A stretch of DNA of 15,852 bases from Psychrobacter sp. (GTDB lineage Bacteria > Pseudomonadota > Gammaproteobacteria > Pseudomonadales > Moraxellaceae). The translations under genes were made by a program, and so were the position numbers. The notes below the pieces were generated by a model. That model saw nothing but the letters and a program-made list of their open reading frames with translations. It ran no database searches and was not told the origin of the DNA. This document shows, piece after piece, positions 8,155-15,076 of the stretch. The stretch is from NCBI GenBank assembly GCA_029264635.1, contig JARIAA010000169.1:1-15852 (forward strand), in the 5' to 3' direction. Position 1 is the first letter of the stretch; each line of letters opens with the position of its first letter.

Positions 8155-9414
8155 TTAGCATACAGAATCGCTCGACTTGGGTACAGATAGTCCGAATAGT
8201 GGACGTAAATACAAAGCTAAAAACGTCCCTGCCATTGCTAGTATACCCCAAATATAGCCATGTAAACTAAAAGAGGCGATACCACCGAAGTAAGCACCAA
8301 TATTACAGCCAAACGCAAGACGCGCACCGTATCCCATCATTAAACCACCCATCACTGAAGCGGCAAAATTACCCGCCGTAATCTGGGTGAATTTGAATAA
8401 ACCGCCTGCCGCCGACGCGATAAATGCCCCAATGATAATGCCGATATTCAGTACGGTCGTTGAATCAGCAAAAATAGAGGCATCAAGCGCCGCTGCATTC
8501 GCGCCTTGCCAATAACCCCAGCTGGCGACATCAACGCCCAAACCATTAGCAATTTTAGATCCCCATAGCGTGAATGCGGAGGTAATACCCCAAGGTTGAC
8601 CACGTGTGAGCAAGGTGAGGGCATTAAGTAGGGCTAAGACAATCGCTGCAGCAAACAGCGGCCAAGAACCGCGAAAAATCCGTTTCCATCCCCTCGCAGA
8701 GGGTACTGGCGCCATTTTAGGTGCATCTGTTTTCTTCTCAACCACTAATGTTACCCAGGCAATCAAACCGAAGAGTACAAGTGAGACTATCCAAGCGCCT
8801 GTATAACCAAGACCTGTCGAAGTAGCAAGAGAAAAAGACTCAAACGCTGGCATCTCTTCTGTCCAAAACGGCAGATGATAAGCACCAATCGTCGCGCCAA
8901 TGACAAAGAAAATAAAGGTGATAAACATCACCGAGCGCCCACCACCTACCGCATAAAGCGTACCAGAAGCACAGCCACCCCCAAGTTGCATACCGATACC
9001 AAATACAAAAGCGCCTACTAGCAAGCTGACACCGACGGGCGACACATAACCTGCAACTGGACCTCCAAAGAAGGTCGTACCGTAGGCAAGTATAGGGGCA
9101 AATAATGTCACAGCCACTGCTAGCATCAGCATATGAGCGCGCATCGCCTGCCCATTGCCGACCGCCATCAGTCGTCTAAATGCTGAGGTGAATCCAAAAC
9201 GCGCGTGAAAGAGCGTATACCCTAGCAGCAGACCAATGCCAAGAAGCAATGATTGAGAAAGGTGCTGGGTAACTAATAAGTAAATAAGCATCATCAATGC
9301 AGCGATACTGCCTGCTGTTATTAACACTTTTTGTGGCGAATCCAATGTAAGACTGTCCCTTAAAATGGGGTCTCGCGTATCGTTCACAGGTTGAACTCTA
9401 GTAGTTGTCGTCAA
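8155..9414 (-). CDS. YeeE/YedE-family sulfur-compound transporter (TsuA-like membrane protein)
   Basis: A polytopic inner-membrane protein of the YeeE/YedE (DUF395) family; characterised members import thiosulfate by relaying it past conserved cysteines. Two family signatures are visible: GMQLGGGCASGTLYAVGGG with Cys148, and GYGARLAFGCNIGAYFGG with Cys370, each in a Gly-rich segment, reflecting the internal duplication of the family. About ten hydrophobic helices lie between residues 28 and 408. The chain ends in a cysteine (SDSVC). The start is TTG at 9412-9414, chosen because AAGGA lies 10 bases upstream and the next in-frame ATG (residue 41) would cut into the first membrane helix. No rhodanese, TusA-like or sulfite-related gene adjoins it, so whether thiosulfate or another sulfur compound is carried cannot be told. 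Confidence 0.88.
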   Translation of the reverse strand: MTTTTRVQPVNDTRDPILRDSLTLDSPQKVLITAGSIAALMMLIYLLVTQHLSQSLLLGIGLLLGYTLFHARFGFTSAFRRLMAVGNGQAMRAHMLMLAVAVTLFAPILAYGTTFFGGPVAGYVSPVGVSLLVGAFVFGIGMQLGGGCASGTLYAVGGGRSVMFITFIFFVIGATIGAYHLPFWTEEMPAFESFSLATSTGLGYTGAWIVSLVLFGLIAWVTLVVEKKTDAPKMAPVPSARGWKRIFRGSWPLFAAAIVLALLNALTLLTRGQPWGITSAFTLWGSKIANGLGVDVASWGYWQGANAAALDASIFADSTTVLNIGIIIGAFIASAAGGLFKFTQITAGNFAASVMGGLMMGYGARLAFGCNIGAYFGGIASFSLHGYIWGILAMAGTFLALYLRPLFGLSVPKSSDSVC

Positions 9415-9981
9415 GGTAATATCGTCCTTTTCCTATGCATTTAGGCGCAATGATTTATTTCCAATACGTTTTAGCATATTTATATTTGGAATATTTGAAG
9501 CGATTTATTGAATGAGGATTGAATAAGCGCATCATCATAATCCTATTGTTCTTGAAATAAAAATTACTTTATAAGAAAATTTAGAATGAGCATAGATAAA
9601 TATGGAATAATAGCAATCTAGTGGTAATGAGTGAATATGGGTCACAACGTTTTCGCAGATATTTATGGATGATTATCAAATGAGAAGAGTTGCTTGAACC
9701 TATAAAGGCAGCTTAAATACTGAGATGAAGAGCAGTTATTGACACAAGTCAGTTGATAATCTACCGAATATCGCTACAGTATGCACTCATAAAACAAGCG
9801 CCACTAGAGAGTAATATACAAGATATGATTGAATTTACTAAAGCTTGCCTCATATTAATCAGCAGATAACGCTCAGCAGTGGTATGTACATTTTTGATAG
9901 CTGTACAGATCGGTATGAGCCGTGTTTAAATTCCAAATTTTCAAAATACTATTATCCATTTAATTGACCATTAGAGTTTGT
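9415..9981. other. Divergent spacer, 567 bp, between transporter and flavodoxin-like genes; no gene seen
   Basis: AT-rich, with no convincing coding frame. It must carry leftward promoter elements for the YeeE-type gene and rightward ones for the flavodoxin-like gene. The only clear structure is the palindrome at 9482-9494, listed separately. A TTGACA hexamer lies near 9739 but has no good -10 at the normal distance. Confidence 0.55.
9482..9494. promoter_or_regulatory. AT-rich palindrome upstream of the YeeE-type gene, possible operator
   Basis: atatttggaatat is a perfect 5+3+5 inverted repeat, 68 bp ahead of the TTG start of the transporter gene. A related partner, tttccaata, lies just to its right on the minus strand (plus-strand position about 9458-9466), giving a larger imperfect inverted repeat. 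Sulfur-transporter genes are often controlled by ArsR-type repressors binding AT-rich palindromes, but no such regulator gene is in this window, so the role is only suggested. Confidence 0.3.
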
Positions 9982-10593
9982 ATGACGATATCTAAAACGC
10001 CTTTTTTAGCTTCCACAGATAAAACCCCTAACGTCACTATGGCGGTTATTTATCATAGCAACTATGGACACACGAAACGCGTTGCAGAAGCAATAGTGCA
10101 AGGCGCCCATCAACAGCTGCCAGAAGCGCAGGCTAGGGCAATTGATGTCTATGATGTGGATTGGGATTTTGTCGATCAAGCAGATTTGTTGGTATTCGGC
10201 AGTGCAGCCTATATGGGTAGCGTGACAGCAGGATTTAAAACCTTTATGGATGAGACATCCAAGCGCTGGTATCAACGCAAATGGGAGGGTAAATTGGCCG
10301 CTGCCTTTGCCAATTCAGGAGGTTTGAGCGGTGACAAATTGGCCGTATTGCAGCAGATCTCTTTATATGCAATGCAGCATGGTATGAACTGGATCGGCTT
10401 GCCACTGATGCCCACAGGTCATGAAGCGCATGACCTTAACCGTCTAGCAAGCTATTTAGGATTGATGACGCAGTCGCTTAATGCGCCACCCGAGGAGACA
10501 CCGGGTAAAGGTGATATCGACACTGCTATATGGTTTGGTGAGCATCTGGCAAAGACAATTATTAAGCATCAGCCAGCGAGCCAAATGGTTTAA
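9982..10593 (+). CDS. Flavodoxin-fold, WrbA-like NAD(P)H:quinone oxidoreductase family protein
   Basis: A 203-residue soluble flavodoxin-fold protein, probably binding FMN and reducing quinones or similar two-electron acceptors. The FMN phosphate loop is HSNYGHTKRVAEA (about residues 25-37). FGSAAYMGSVTAGFKTFMD (72-90) corresponds to the second FMN loop of WrbA, and KLAAAFANSGGLSGDK (104-119) to the third. The C-terminal GHEAHDLNRLASYLG is family-like. Overall it resembles WrbA but departs from the strict WrbA signatures, so I give no symbol. The ATG at 9982 was preferred: the frame can be extended to a TTG at 9964, but without a ribosome-binding site. A later ATG (10042) would begin right at the fold and is also possible. 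It is a single-gene unit ended by the terminator at 10643-10677. No direct link to its neighbours is evident. Confidence 0.85.
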   Translation: MTISKTPFLASTDKTPNVTMAVIYHSNYGHTKRVAEAIVQGAHQQLPEAQARAIDVYDVDWDFVDQADLLVFGSAAYMGSVTAGFKTFMDETSKRWYQRKWEGKLAAAFANSGGLSGDKLAVLQQISLYAMQHGMNWIGLPLMPTGHEAHDLNRLASYLGLMTQSLNAPPEETPGKGDIDTAIWFGEHLAKTIIKHQPASQMV

Positions 10594-10642
10594 AAGCCAG
10601 AACGGACAGCTAGAATAAATAGGCGGACTCTAAATAAATATC

Positions 10643-10677
10643 AAAAGCAGACAGCAATCTTGACGTCTGCTTTTTTT
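10643..10677. terminator. Intrinsic terminator after the flavodoxin-like gene, probably bidirectional
   Basis: Arms aaaagcagac (10643-10652) and gtctgctttt (10665-10674) form a perfect 10-bp stem with a 12-base loop. The T-run extends to 10677. On the other strand the A4 of the left arm gives a short U-run, so it may also end transcription of the small lipoprotein gene, whose stop codon is 8 bp away. Confidence 0.85.
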
Positions 10678-10684
10678 ATGCCAC

Positions 10685-10825
10685 TTATTTGTGAGTAGCC
10701 AGACCAATATCAACTCGATTTGTACTAGCGTTGACGGGAATAGGGCTATCAAAAAACTGAAAGGCTTGACAACCCGTGAGTAGTGTCATCAGCATCAGCG
10801 CACAGGGAACAGTAAACAATTTCAT
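10685..10825 (-). CDS. Small predicted lipoprotein, 46 residues, function unknown
   Basis: Reading the minus strand from the ATG at 10823-10825 gives 46 residues. It opens MKLFTVPCALMLMTLLTGCQ: a basic N-terminus, a hydrophobic core and a good lipobox LTGC with Cys19 as the lipidated residue. The mature part is only 28 residues (from CQAFQFFDSPIPVN to GLATHK) and has no cysteine pair or repeat. Residue +2 after Cys is Gln, not Asp, favouring the outer membrane if sorting follows the E. coli rule. The ribosome-binding site is weak (aaggt about 16 bases upstream). Support comes from the lipobox, a tight fit against a terminator at the 3' end, and an inverted repeat just upstream. I do not recognise the family; entericidin-like small lipoproteins are similar in size but not in sequence. 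Confidence 0.62.
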   Translation of the reverse strand: MKLFTVPCALMLMTLLTGCQAFQFFDSPIPVNASTNRVDIGLATHK

Positions 10826-10844
10826 AGCGATTTTTGATATACCT

Positions 10845-10880
10845 TTTTAGTGAGCAAATACTCTTTATCATTCACTAAAA
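10845..10880. promoter_or_regulatory. Inverted repeat upstream of the small lipoprotein gene
   Basis: ttttagtga (10845-10853) and tcactaaaa (10872-10880) are perfect 9-bp complements separated by 18 bases, starting 20 bp before the lipoprotein ATG. It could be an operator, or a hairpin in the 5' leader. The arms end in A4/T4, so it could also act as a weak terminator. Confidence 0.4.
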
Positions 10881-11191
10881 CAAACCAATAATCAATAGCG
10901 AACTTTTGCTCATGATGGTTTTTATAGAAATATCTTACTCATAATATATAGTCGCTGTTTTTTCTGTTGTGTCATTGAGTAATTTATGATTCATCTCCTT
11001 GGTCTCGATAACCAACCTTAGGTTGTGTATGCATTGTGTATACTTAGCTATCAATATATATAACCATAAACGGATATATCAGTTAACTATTGTTAGTAGT
11101 TTATTATTTATTTTATGAATATAGTTAAGCTGCGTTAGTGCTTAGTCTATGTTTTTAAAGGTAATATAGTATTTTTAACTGATACGACATT

Positions 11192-11205
11192 TCACATGAA
11201 TGTGA
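11192..11205. promoter_or_regulatory. 14-bp palindrome, possible operator
   Basis: tcacat-ga-atgtga is a perfect 6+2+6 inverted repeat. It contains TCACA and TGTGA, but in the order opposite to a CRP site and with a short spacer, so it is not a CRP box. It lies about 550 bp from the next start codon, far for a simple repressor site. Confidence 0.25.
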
Positions 11206-11378
11206 CGAAAAGAGTTATCAAGATTTTAATGAGATATTTTGTTATTTGTAAAAAAGTATACAGAATGGGTTAATATTCACGCAAGAATAGCGAAATAGAT
11301 TTATCTTAATAGGGTAAATGAGCGTTATTTGATATTTATATGTAATAATTATTGGAAACAGCTGTATATGGCTTAGCA

Positions 11379-11399
11379 AATCATCGTCAATTGATGATT
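11379..11399. promoter_or_regulatory. 21-base inverted repeat, possible operator
   Basis: aatcatc and gatgatt (7 bp each, perfect) flank gtcaatt. No T-run follows on either strand, so a terminator is unlikely. Dyads of this size fit many dimeric regulators, but the family cannot be named. Confidence 0.3.
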
Positions 11400-11528
11400 A
11401 AGAAGTATTCATTATCCGCAATGAGACAGAGGACGTTTAGCTAAGATGTGAAGTAAGGATAAAGTAAGGTTTGAGGTAGGGGTTAAAAAGTAGTCATGAA
11501 AATATTCCTGTCAATGTTCCTATAAAAA

Positions 11529-11582
11529 CACATTTATAATAACGATTGTAATCCGCCTAGTTTTATTAAGATTATAAATGTG
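11529..11582 (+). promoter_or_regulatory. 12-bp inverted repeat overlapping a perfect -10 hexamer, candidate operon promoter/operator
   Basis: cacatttataat (11529-11540) and attataaatgtg (11571-11582) are perfect complements separated by 30 bases. The left arm contains TATAAT at 11535-11540, which could be the -10 element of the promoter for the cytochrome operon starting at 11757. The -35 region (about 11511-11517) is poor, which would fit an activator-dependent promoter. Because of the symmetry, the right arm offers the same hexamer on the minus strand. The two arms could be paired protein-binding half-sites or a hairpin in RNA read through from upstream. The transcript would have a leader of about 210 bases. 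Confidence 0.4.
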
Positions 11583-11756
11583 CTTTGTATGATAAGAGCA
11601 GATGCGTAAAGAGATTGCTACCGTATTACCATTTATCTTCACTTATATCTACGCTCGCCACTTCTGACTAGTCACTGATGATGTCTTGCTACTGCTCTGT
11701 TTCTTCAACAATTTTGGTTTTTGCTAGCCAATATATGCCAGCTATATGAGGAAATT

Positions 11757-13220
11757 ATGAAGCCACTTTCTGTGATGTTATCAATGCTTGTCATTGGTTT
11801 CACCTCCAGTGCCGTGATGGCTGAAGGTGCCACCCTTCCGAGCGCAAGCTTACCTGCTGTGGGTGCCGCAAGCTTACCTAATGTAAGTCCAGCAAATAGT
11901 GACTTGGTCAACCGCGGCGCGTACATTGCTCGTGCTGCTGACTGTGTGGCTTGTCACCTTGAAAATTACAGCGGCGGTACTGCCATCGAAACCCCTATGG
12001 GTAGTATTTATGCGACTAATATTACGCCATCGAAACGTTATGGTATCGGCAACTATACCGAAGCGGATCTGAAAAAAGCGCTACAAAAGGGACGCGCGCC
12101 TGATCATATGCTTTATCCTGCTATGCCCTATCCGTCTTATAATGGTATGAAGGATGAGGACATTAGTGCTTTATTCGCTTATTTGCAGACAGTGCCAGCC
12201 ATTGATGAAGCGCCTGACTACAAAACAGATCTGCCATTCCCTTTTAATATTCGCAGCCTTATGTTGGGTTGGAATTTTCTTAACGTTCCCTCTTCTAACA
12301 AGCGCGAAGGTCTAACCGAAGTACAGCAGCGCGGTGAGTATTTGGTCAATAATCTTGAGCACTGCGGTACGTGCCATACGCCGCGTAACAGTACTATGGG
12401 CTTTGATAAGGACAATTACTTGTCAGGTGCTCAGCTGGGTACGTGGCACTCGCCAAATATTACCCCTGATAAGTCAAGTGGTATTGGTAATTGGAGCGAG
12501 CAAGATATCATTACTTATCTGCGCACAGGTGAGCTGGATCAACGCGTTTTTGCAGGTGGACCGATGGGTGAAGTTGTGGCTCATAGTACTCGTTATCTCA
12601 AAGATGATGACTTGAGTGCCATCGCCTCTTACCTCAAAGCCATACCTGCTATCCAAACGGATAATAAGGTTCAGGCGGTTGACGCGTCTCGTCTAAAAAG
12701 CCCAATCAATGAATCTATCACTCATGACCTTCTTGCGCAAAAAGACTATTTGGCTCAAGCAAAGGCTCAAGTAAGTGGCGGTAGTAACTCACCAGAAGCA
12801 CTGTATCTGGCTGCTTGTGGTAGTTGTCATGGTGTCGATGGTTATGGCCAGCCTGATGCCCGATACGCTCCGATCGTTGGTTTAAGTAGTATTCGTCGTG
12901 AACAGCCTGACGATCTCGTTAATGTGATTCTTCATGGGGTTGATGGTGCTACCAATACCAGCCCGAAAATGCCTGGTTTTTCAGAAGAGCTCAATAGTGA
13001 GCAGATCGCTGGTATTACTAACTATGTCCGTACGAACTTTGGTAGTCTTGATAGTAGTGAAGTCAGTGCAGCCGATATCGAGCGCATCGCAACCACTGGC
13101 GCTGATCAGCCATTTTTAATCAAATATGCAGGTCTACTGGCCATACTAGGTATTATCGTAGCGCTTGCTATTATCATCTTTATTATTCGAGCGATTATGC
13201 GTTCTAGGCGTCGCCGCTAG
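11757..13220 (+). CDS. Membrane-anchored triheme cytochrome c (alcohol/gluconate-dehydrogenase cytochrome-subunit type)
   Basis: The 487-residue protein has a Sec signal peptide (MKPLSVML to about AVMA, residue 22). Three class I cytochrome c domains follow, with heme sites CVACH (63-67), CGTCH (203-207) and CGSCH (354-358). Likely methionine axial ligands are in MLYPAMPYP, GGPMGE (M270) and PKMPGF (M405). A C-terminal membrane helix (about 455-480) ends in a basic stop, MRSRRRR. This plan matches the cytochrome subunits of FAD- or PQQ-dependent alcohol and gluconate dehydrogenases, which take electrons from a periplasmic dehydrogenase and pass them to ubiquinone. The start is fixed by GAGG five bases upstream; the TTG at 11721 is rejected. 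The next gene, 192 bp on, is a periplasmic FAD enzyme of a different superfamily, so this cytochrome probably serves it. No GMC dehydrogenase is near. Confidence 0.92.
   Translation: MKPLSVMLSMLVIGFTSSAVMAEGATLPSASLPAVGAASLPNVSPANSDLVNRGAYIARAADCVACHLENYSGGTAIETPMGSIYATNITPSKRYGIGNYTEADLKKALQKGRAPDHMLYPAMPYPSYNGMKDEDISALFAYLQTVPAIDEAPDYKTDLPFPFNIRSLMLGWNFLNVPSSNKREGLTEVQQRGEYLVNNLEHCGTCHTPRNSTMGFDKDNYLSGAQLGTWHSPNITPDKSSGIGNWSEQDIITYLRTGELDQRVFAGGPMGEVVAHSTRYLKDDDLSAIASYLKAIPAIQTDNKVQAVDASRLKSPINESITHDLLAQKDYLAQAKAQVSGGSNSPEALYLAACGSCHGVDGYGQPDARYAPIVGLSSIRREQPDDLVNVILHGVDGATNTSPKMPGFSEELNSEQIAGITNYVRTNFGSLDSSEVSAADIERIATTGADQPFLIKYAGLLAILGIIVALAIIIFIIRAIMRSRRRR
11844..11879 (+). repeat. Two direct copies of gcaagcttacct in the cytochrome gene
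   Basis: The 12-base word occurs at 11844-11855 and 11868-11879, a period of 24 bp, just after the signal peptide. It encodes ASLP twice in the linker SASLPAVGAASLPNV ahead of the first heme domain. This is probably a small in-frame duplication in a non-critical linker. Confidence 0.7.
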
Positions 13221-13412
13221 TTTGAATGTATGCGCTCAAACAGCAAAGCTGATAATGTTATAAAGGCGTTTTAAGCGCTTATTACCAGATATAGATTAAG
13301 TACCAGAGGGTAGAGCACCAACACTTGAGATGATAAAAATATCATATAGGGTGAGCAGATAATAAAAGGTAGCTTACCGTCACGTACGAACATCCCCTTT
13401 AAGGACATTAAC
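13221..13412. other. 192-bp gap between triheme cytochrome and flavoenzyme genes
   Basis: No terminator with a T-run is visible, so read-through from the cytochrome gene is expected. A small hairpin, atgata-aaaa-tatcat at 13330-13345, and a weak one right after the stop (gtttga/tcaaac) might modulate or stabilise the transcript. No good sigma-70 promoter was recognised, though an internal one cannot be ruled out. Confidence 0.45.
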
Positions 13413-15014
13413 ATGAAAGATATGCTTCAATCACCAACGCGGCGCCAACTGCTCTCAATGATCGGTAAAACGGCGGGTGCCACTGCAATGTATCAGGCAA
13501 TGACCACTTTGGGTTTTGCGTCTGAATCTACTTTTAAAGAATCTATGGATCTCAAAGGTGCTCCTCCTGGCGCCAGTATTGTGATCCTTGGGGCAGGTCT
13601 TGGTGGTCTTACGGCTGCCTATGAGCTGCGTAAAGCAGGTTATGACGTCAAAGTACTCGAATACCAAAACCGTGGCGGTGGACGTAGCTGGACGCTCCAT
13701 AGTGGCGATAGATACACTGAGCTTGGCGGCGAAGAAGTCACTTGTGATTTTGAAGAGGGCAATTATTTTAACGGTGGACCATGGCGTTTGCCAAGCCATC
13801 ACTATGCCGTATTTCACTATTGCAAAAAGTTTGGCGTTGAGATGCAGCCGTTTATCCAAACTAATGATCGTGCTTATTTGCACCGTACAACTCACTTTGG
13901 CGGAGCACCGCAGCGCTTGGGAGACGTAAAAAACGACATACAAGGTAACGTAGCCGAGCTGTTATCAAAAGCGGTGAACGTGGGCGGTCTTGATCGCTCG
14001 GTAAATACTGAAGATAAAGAAAAGCTGCTCGAAGGTTTAAGAGGCTGGGGCGTGCTTGATAAAGACTATCGCTATAAAGCTAGTAATGAGACGACCAAGC
14101 ATCGTGGTTTTGATGTCTTTCCTGGTGGAGGCTTGATGCCAAATGAGACTCCATCGAAGCCTCTACCGTTTAGTGAGATATTGAATTCAGGCATGTGGTC
14201 AGACATTTATAATAATCATATGACCTATGTTCATCAGCCAACGATGTTCCAGCCAGTAGGCGGTATGGGTAAAATCGGTGACGCTTTTACTCGCGAGTGC
14301 CGTGATATGATCGAGTTTAATGCTAAAGTCACTAAGATTCATCAAGACGAAAGTGGCGTTACAGTCAATTATGTGGATAGTAACAATCCAGATGGCCCGA
14401 TGAAAACCATACGTGCAGATTGGTGCGTCTGTAATATCCCGCTTACAGTCTTAACCCAGATTGATATTAACGTCTCAAAACCGATGAAAAAAGCAATGGC
14501 GGCGGTCCCATATGATACGTCTTACAAAGTGGGCTTAGAATTTAAACGTCGCTTTTGGGAAGAGGATGAATGGATCTATGGTGGCTTGACTTATACTGAC
14601 ATGCCCATTGCACAGATTGCTTATCCATCAGAAAATATGTTTAAAGATGGCTCAGGCGTATTGTTAGGAGCTTACGGCTATGGTCCGACCTCTTATAAGT
14701 TCAATACATTAACCCCGCAAGAACGTATCAACGTATCGCTGGCTTATGGTAAATATATCCATCCACAGTATCCAGAAGAGTTCCGTGCAGGTACGTCAGT
14801 TGTATGGCACCGTATTCCATGGACGCTTGGGTGTTACGGCATTTGGAGTGAATCAAGCCGTGATCAGCATTATGATACGCTATGCAGCATTGATAACCGT
14901 ATTGTGCTGACAGGCGAGCATTGCTCACATATTCCTGCTTGGCAAGAGGGCGCCATTCTATCAGGTATCGATGCTGCCAATCGCTTGCATAAAAAAGCAA
15001 AAATGCTTGGTTAG
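13413..15014 (+). CDS. Tat-exported FAD-dependent amine oxidase superfamily enzyme, L-amino-acid oxidase type
   Basis: The 533-residue protein begins with a Tat-type signal (SPTRRQLLSMIG, R10-R11), so it is exported folded with FAD. The dinucleotide site VILGAGLGGLTAAYEL (G60, G62, G65) is followed by E83 and GGGR (88-91). The C-terminal flavin motif is LTGEHCSHIPAWQEGAILSG (E502, W510). Remembered snake-venom L-amino-acid oxidase sequence aligns well through the middle. GPWRLP here matches GPMRLP there, R125 standing for the arginine that holds the substrate carboxylate. EFNAKVTKI matches HFNAQVIKI; SYKVGL has the flavin-facing lysine (K372); AYPS supplies a tyrosine (Y404) near the carboxylate pocket. 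The start is supported by AAGGA seven bases upstream. Family members release keto-acid and ammonia. Here, flanking cytochromes suggest electrons go to heme rather than to oxygen. The exact substrate is unknown. Confidence 0.88.
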   Translation: MKDMLQSPTRRQLLSMIGKTAGATAMYQAMTTLGFASESTFKESMDLKGAPPGASIVILGAGLGGLTAAYELRKAGYDVKVLEYQNRGGGRSWTLHSGDRYTELGGEEVTCDFEEGNYFNGGPWRLPSHHYAVFHYCKKFGVEMQPFIQTNDRAYLHRTTHFGGAPQRLGDVKNDIQGNVAELLSKAVNVGGLDRSVNTEDKEKLLEGLRGWGVLDKDYRYKASNETTKHRGFDVFPGGGLMPNETPSKPLPFSEILNSGMWSDIYNNHMTYVHQPTMFQPVGGMGKIGDAFTRECRDMIEFNAKVTKIHQDESGVTVNYVDSNNPDGPMKTIRADWCVCNIPLTVLTQIDINVSKPMKKAMAAVPYDTSYKVGLEFKRRFWEEDEWIYGGLTYTDMPIAQIAYPSENMFKDGSGVLLGAYGYGPTSYKFNTLTPQERINVSLAYGKYIHPQYPEEFRAGTSVVWHRIPWTLGCYGIWSESSRDQHYDTLCSIDNRIVLTGEHCSHIPAWQEGAILSGIDAANRLHKKAKMLG

Positions 15015-15076
15015 GTGTTACTAATGTTTTATAACGACTTAACCAGATTTTATAACGATAAAATTCAGAGGCTATC

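Larger units (their letters stand above)
10826..11756. other. Long AT-rich spacer, 931 bp, upstream of the cytochrome/amino-acid oxidase operon; no gene seen
   Basis: No open frame of convincing length or codon use lies on either strand. The region contains several short palindromes: caaccttaggttg near 11021, tcacat-ga-atgtga at 11192-11205, a 21-base inverted repeat at 11379-11399, and the 12-bp repeat overlapping a TATAAT at 11529-11582. No tRNA cloverleaf or terminal inverted repeats of an insertion element were seen. Its size and density of palindromes suggest that the downstream operon is under complex control, or that an old gene has decayed here. Confidence 0.6.

Noticed and set aside
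9964..9981. TTG-initiated six-codon extension of the flavodoxin-like gene
   Set aside because: No ribosome-binding site precedes it and it adds nothing resembling the family; the ATG at 9982 is simpler.
11192..11205. CRP-binding site
   Set aside because: TCACA precedes TGTGA, the reverse of the CRP order, and the spacer is 4 rather than 6 bases.
11721..11756. TTG-initiated extension of the triheme cytochrome
   Set aside because: It covers the ribosome-binding site of the ATG at 11757 and would place 12 residues before a perfect Sec signal peptide.
10826..11756. Possible insertion element, prophage remnant or tRNA in the long spacer
   Set aside because: No terminal inverted repeats with target duplication, transposase fragment or tRNA arm sequence could be found.
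13455..13943. 162-residue minus-strand frame inside the flavoenzyme gene
   Set aside because: The opposite strand encodes an unmistakable FAD enzyme; this frame has no domain or start signal.
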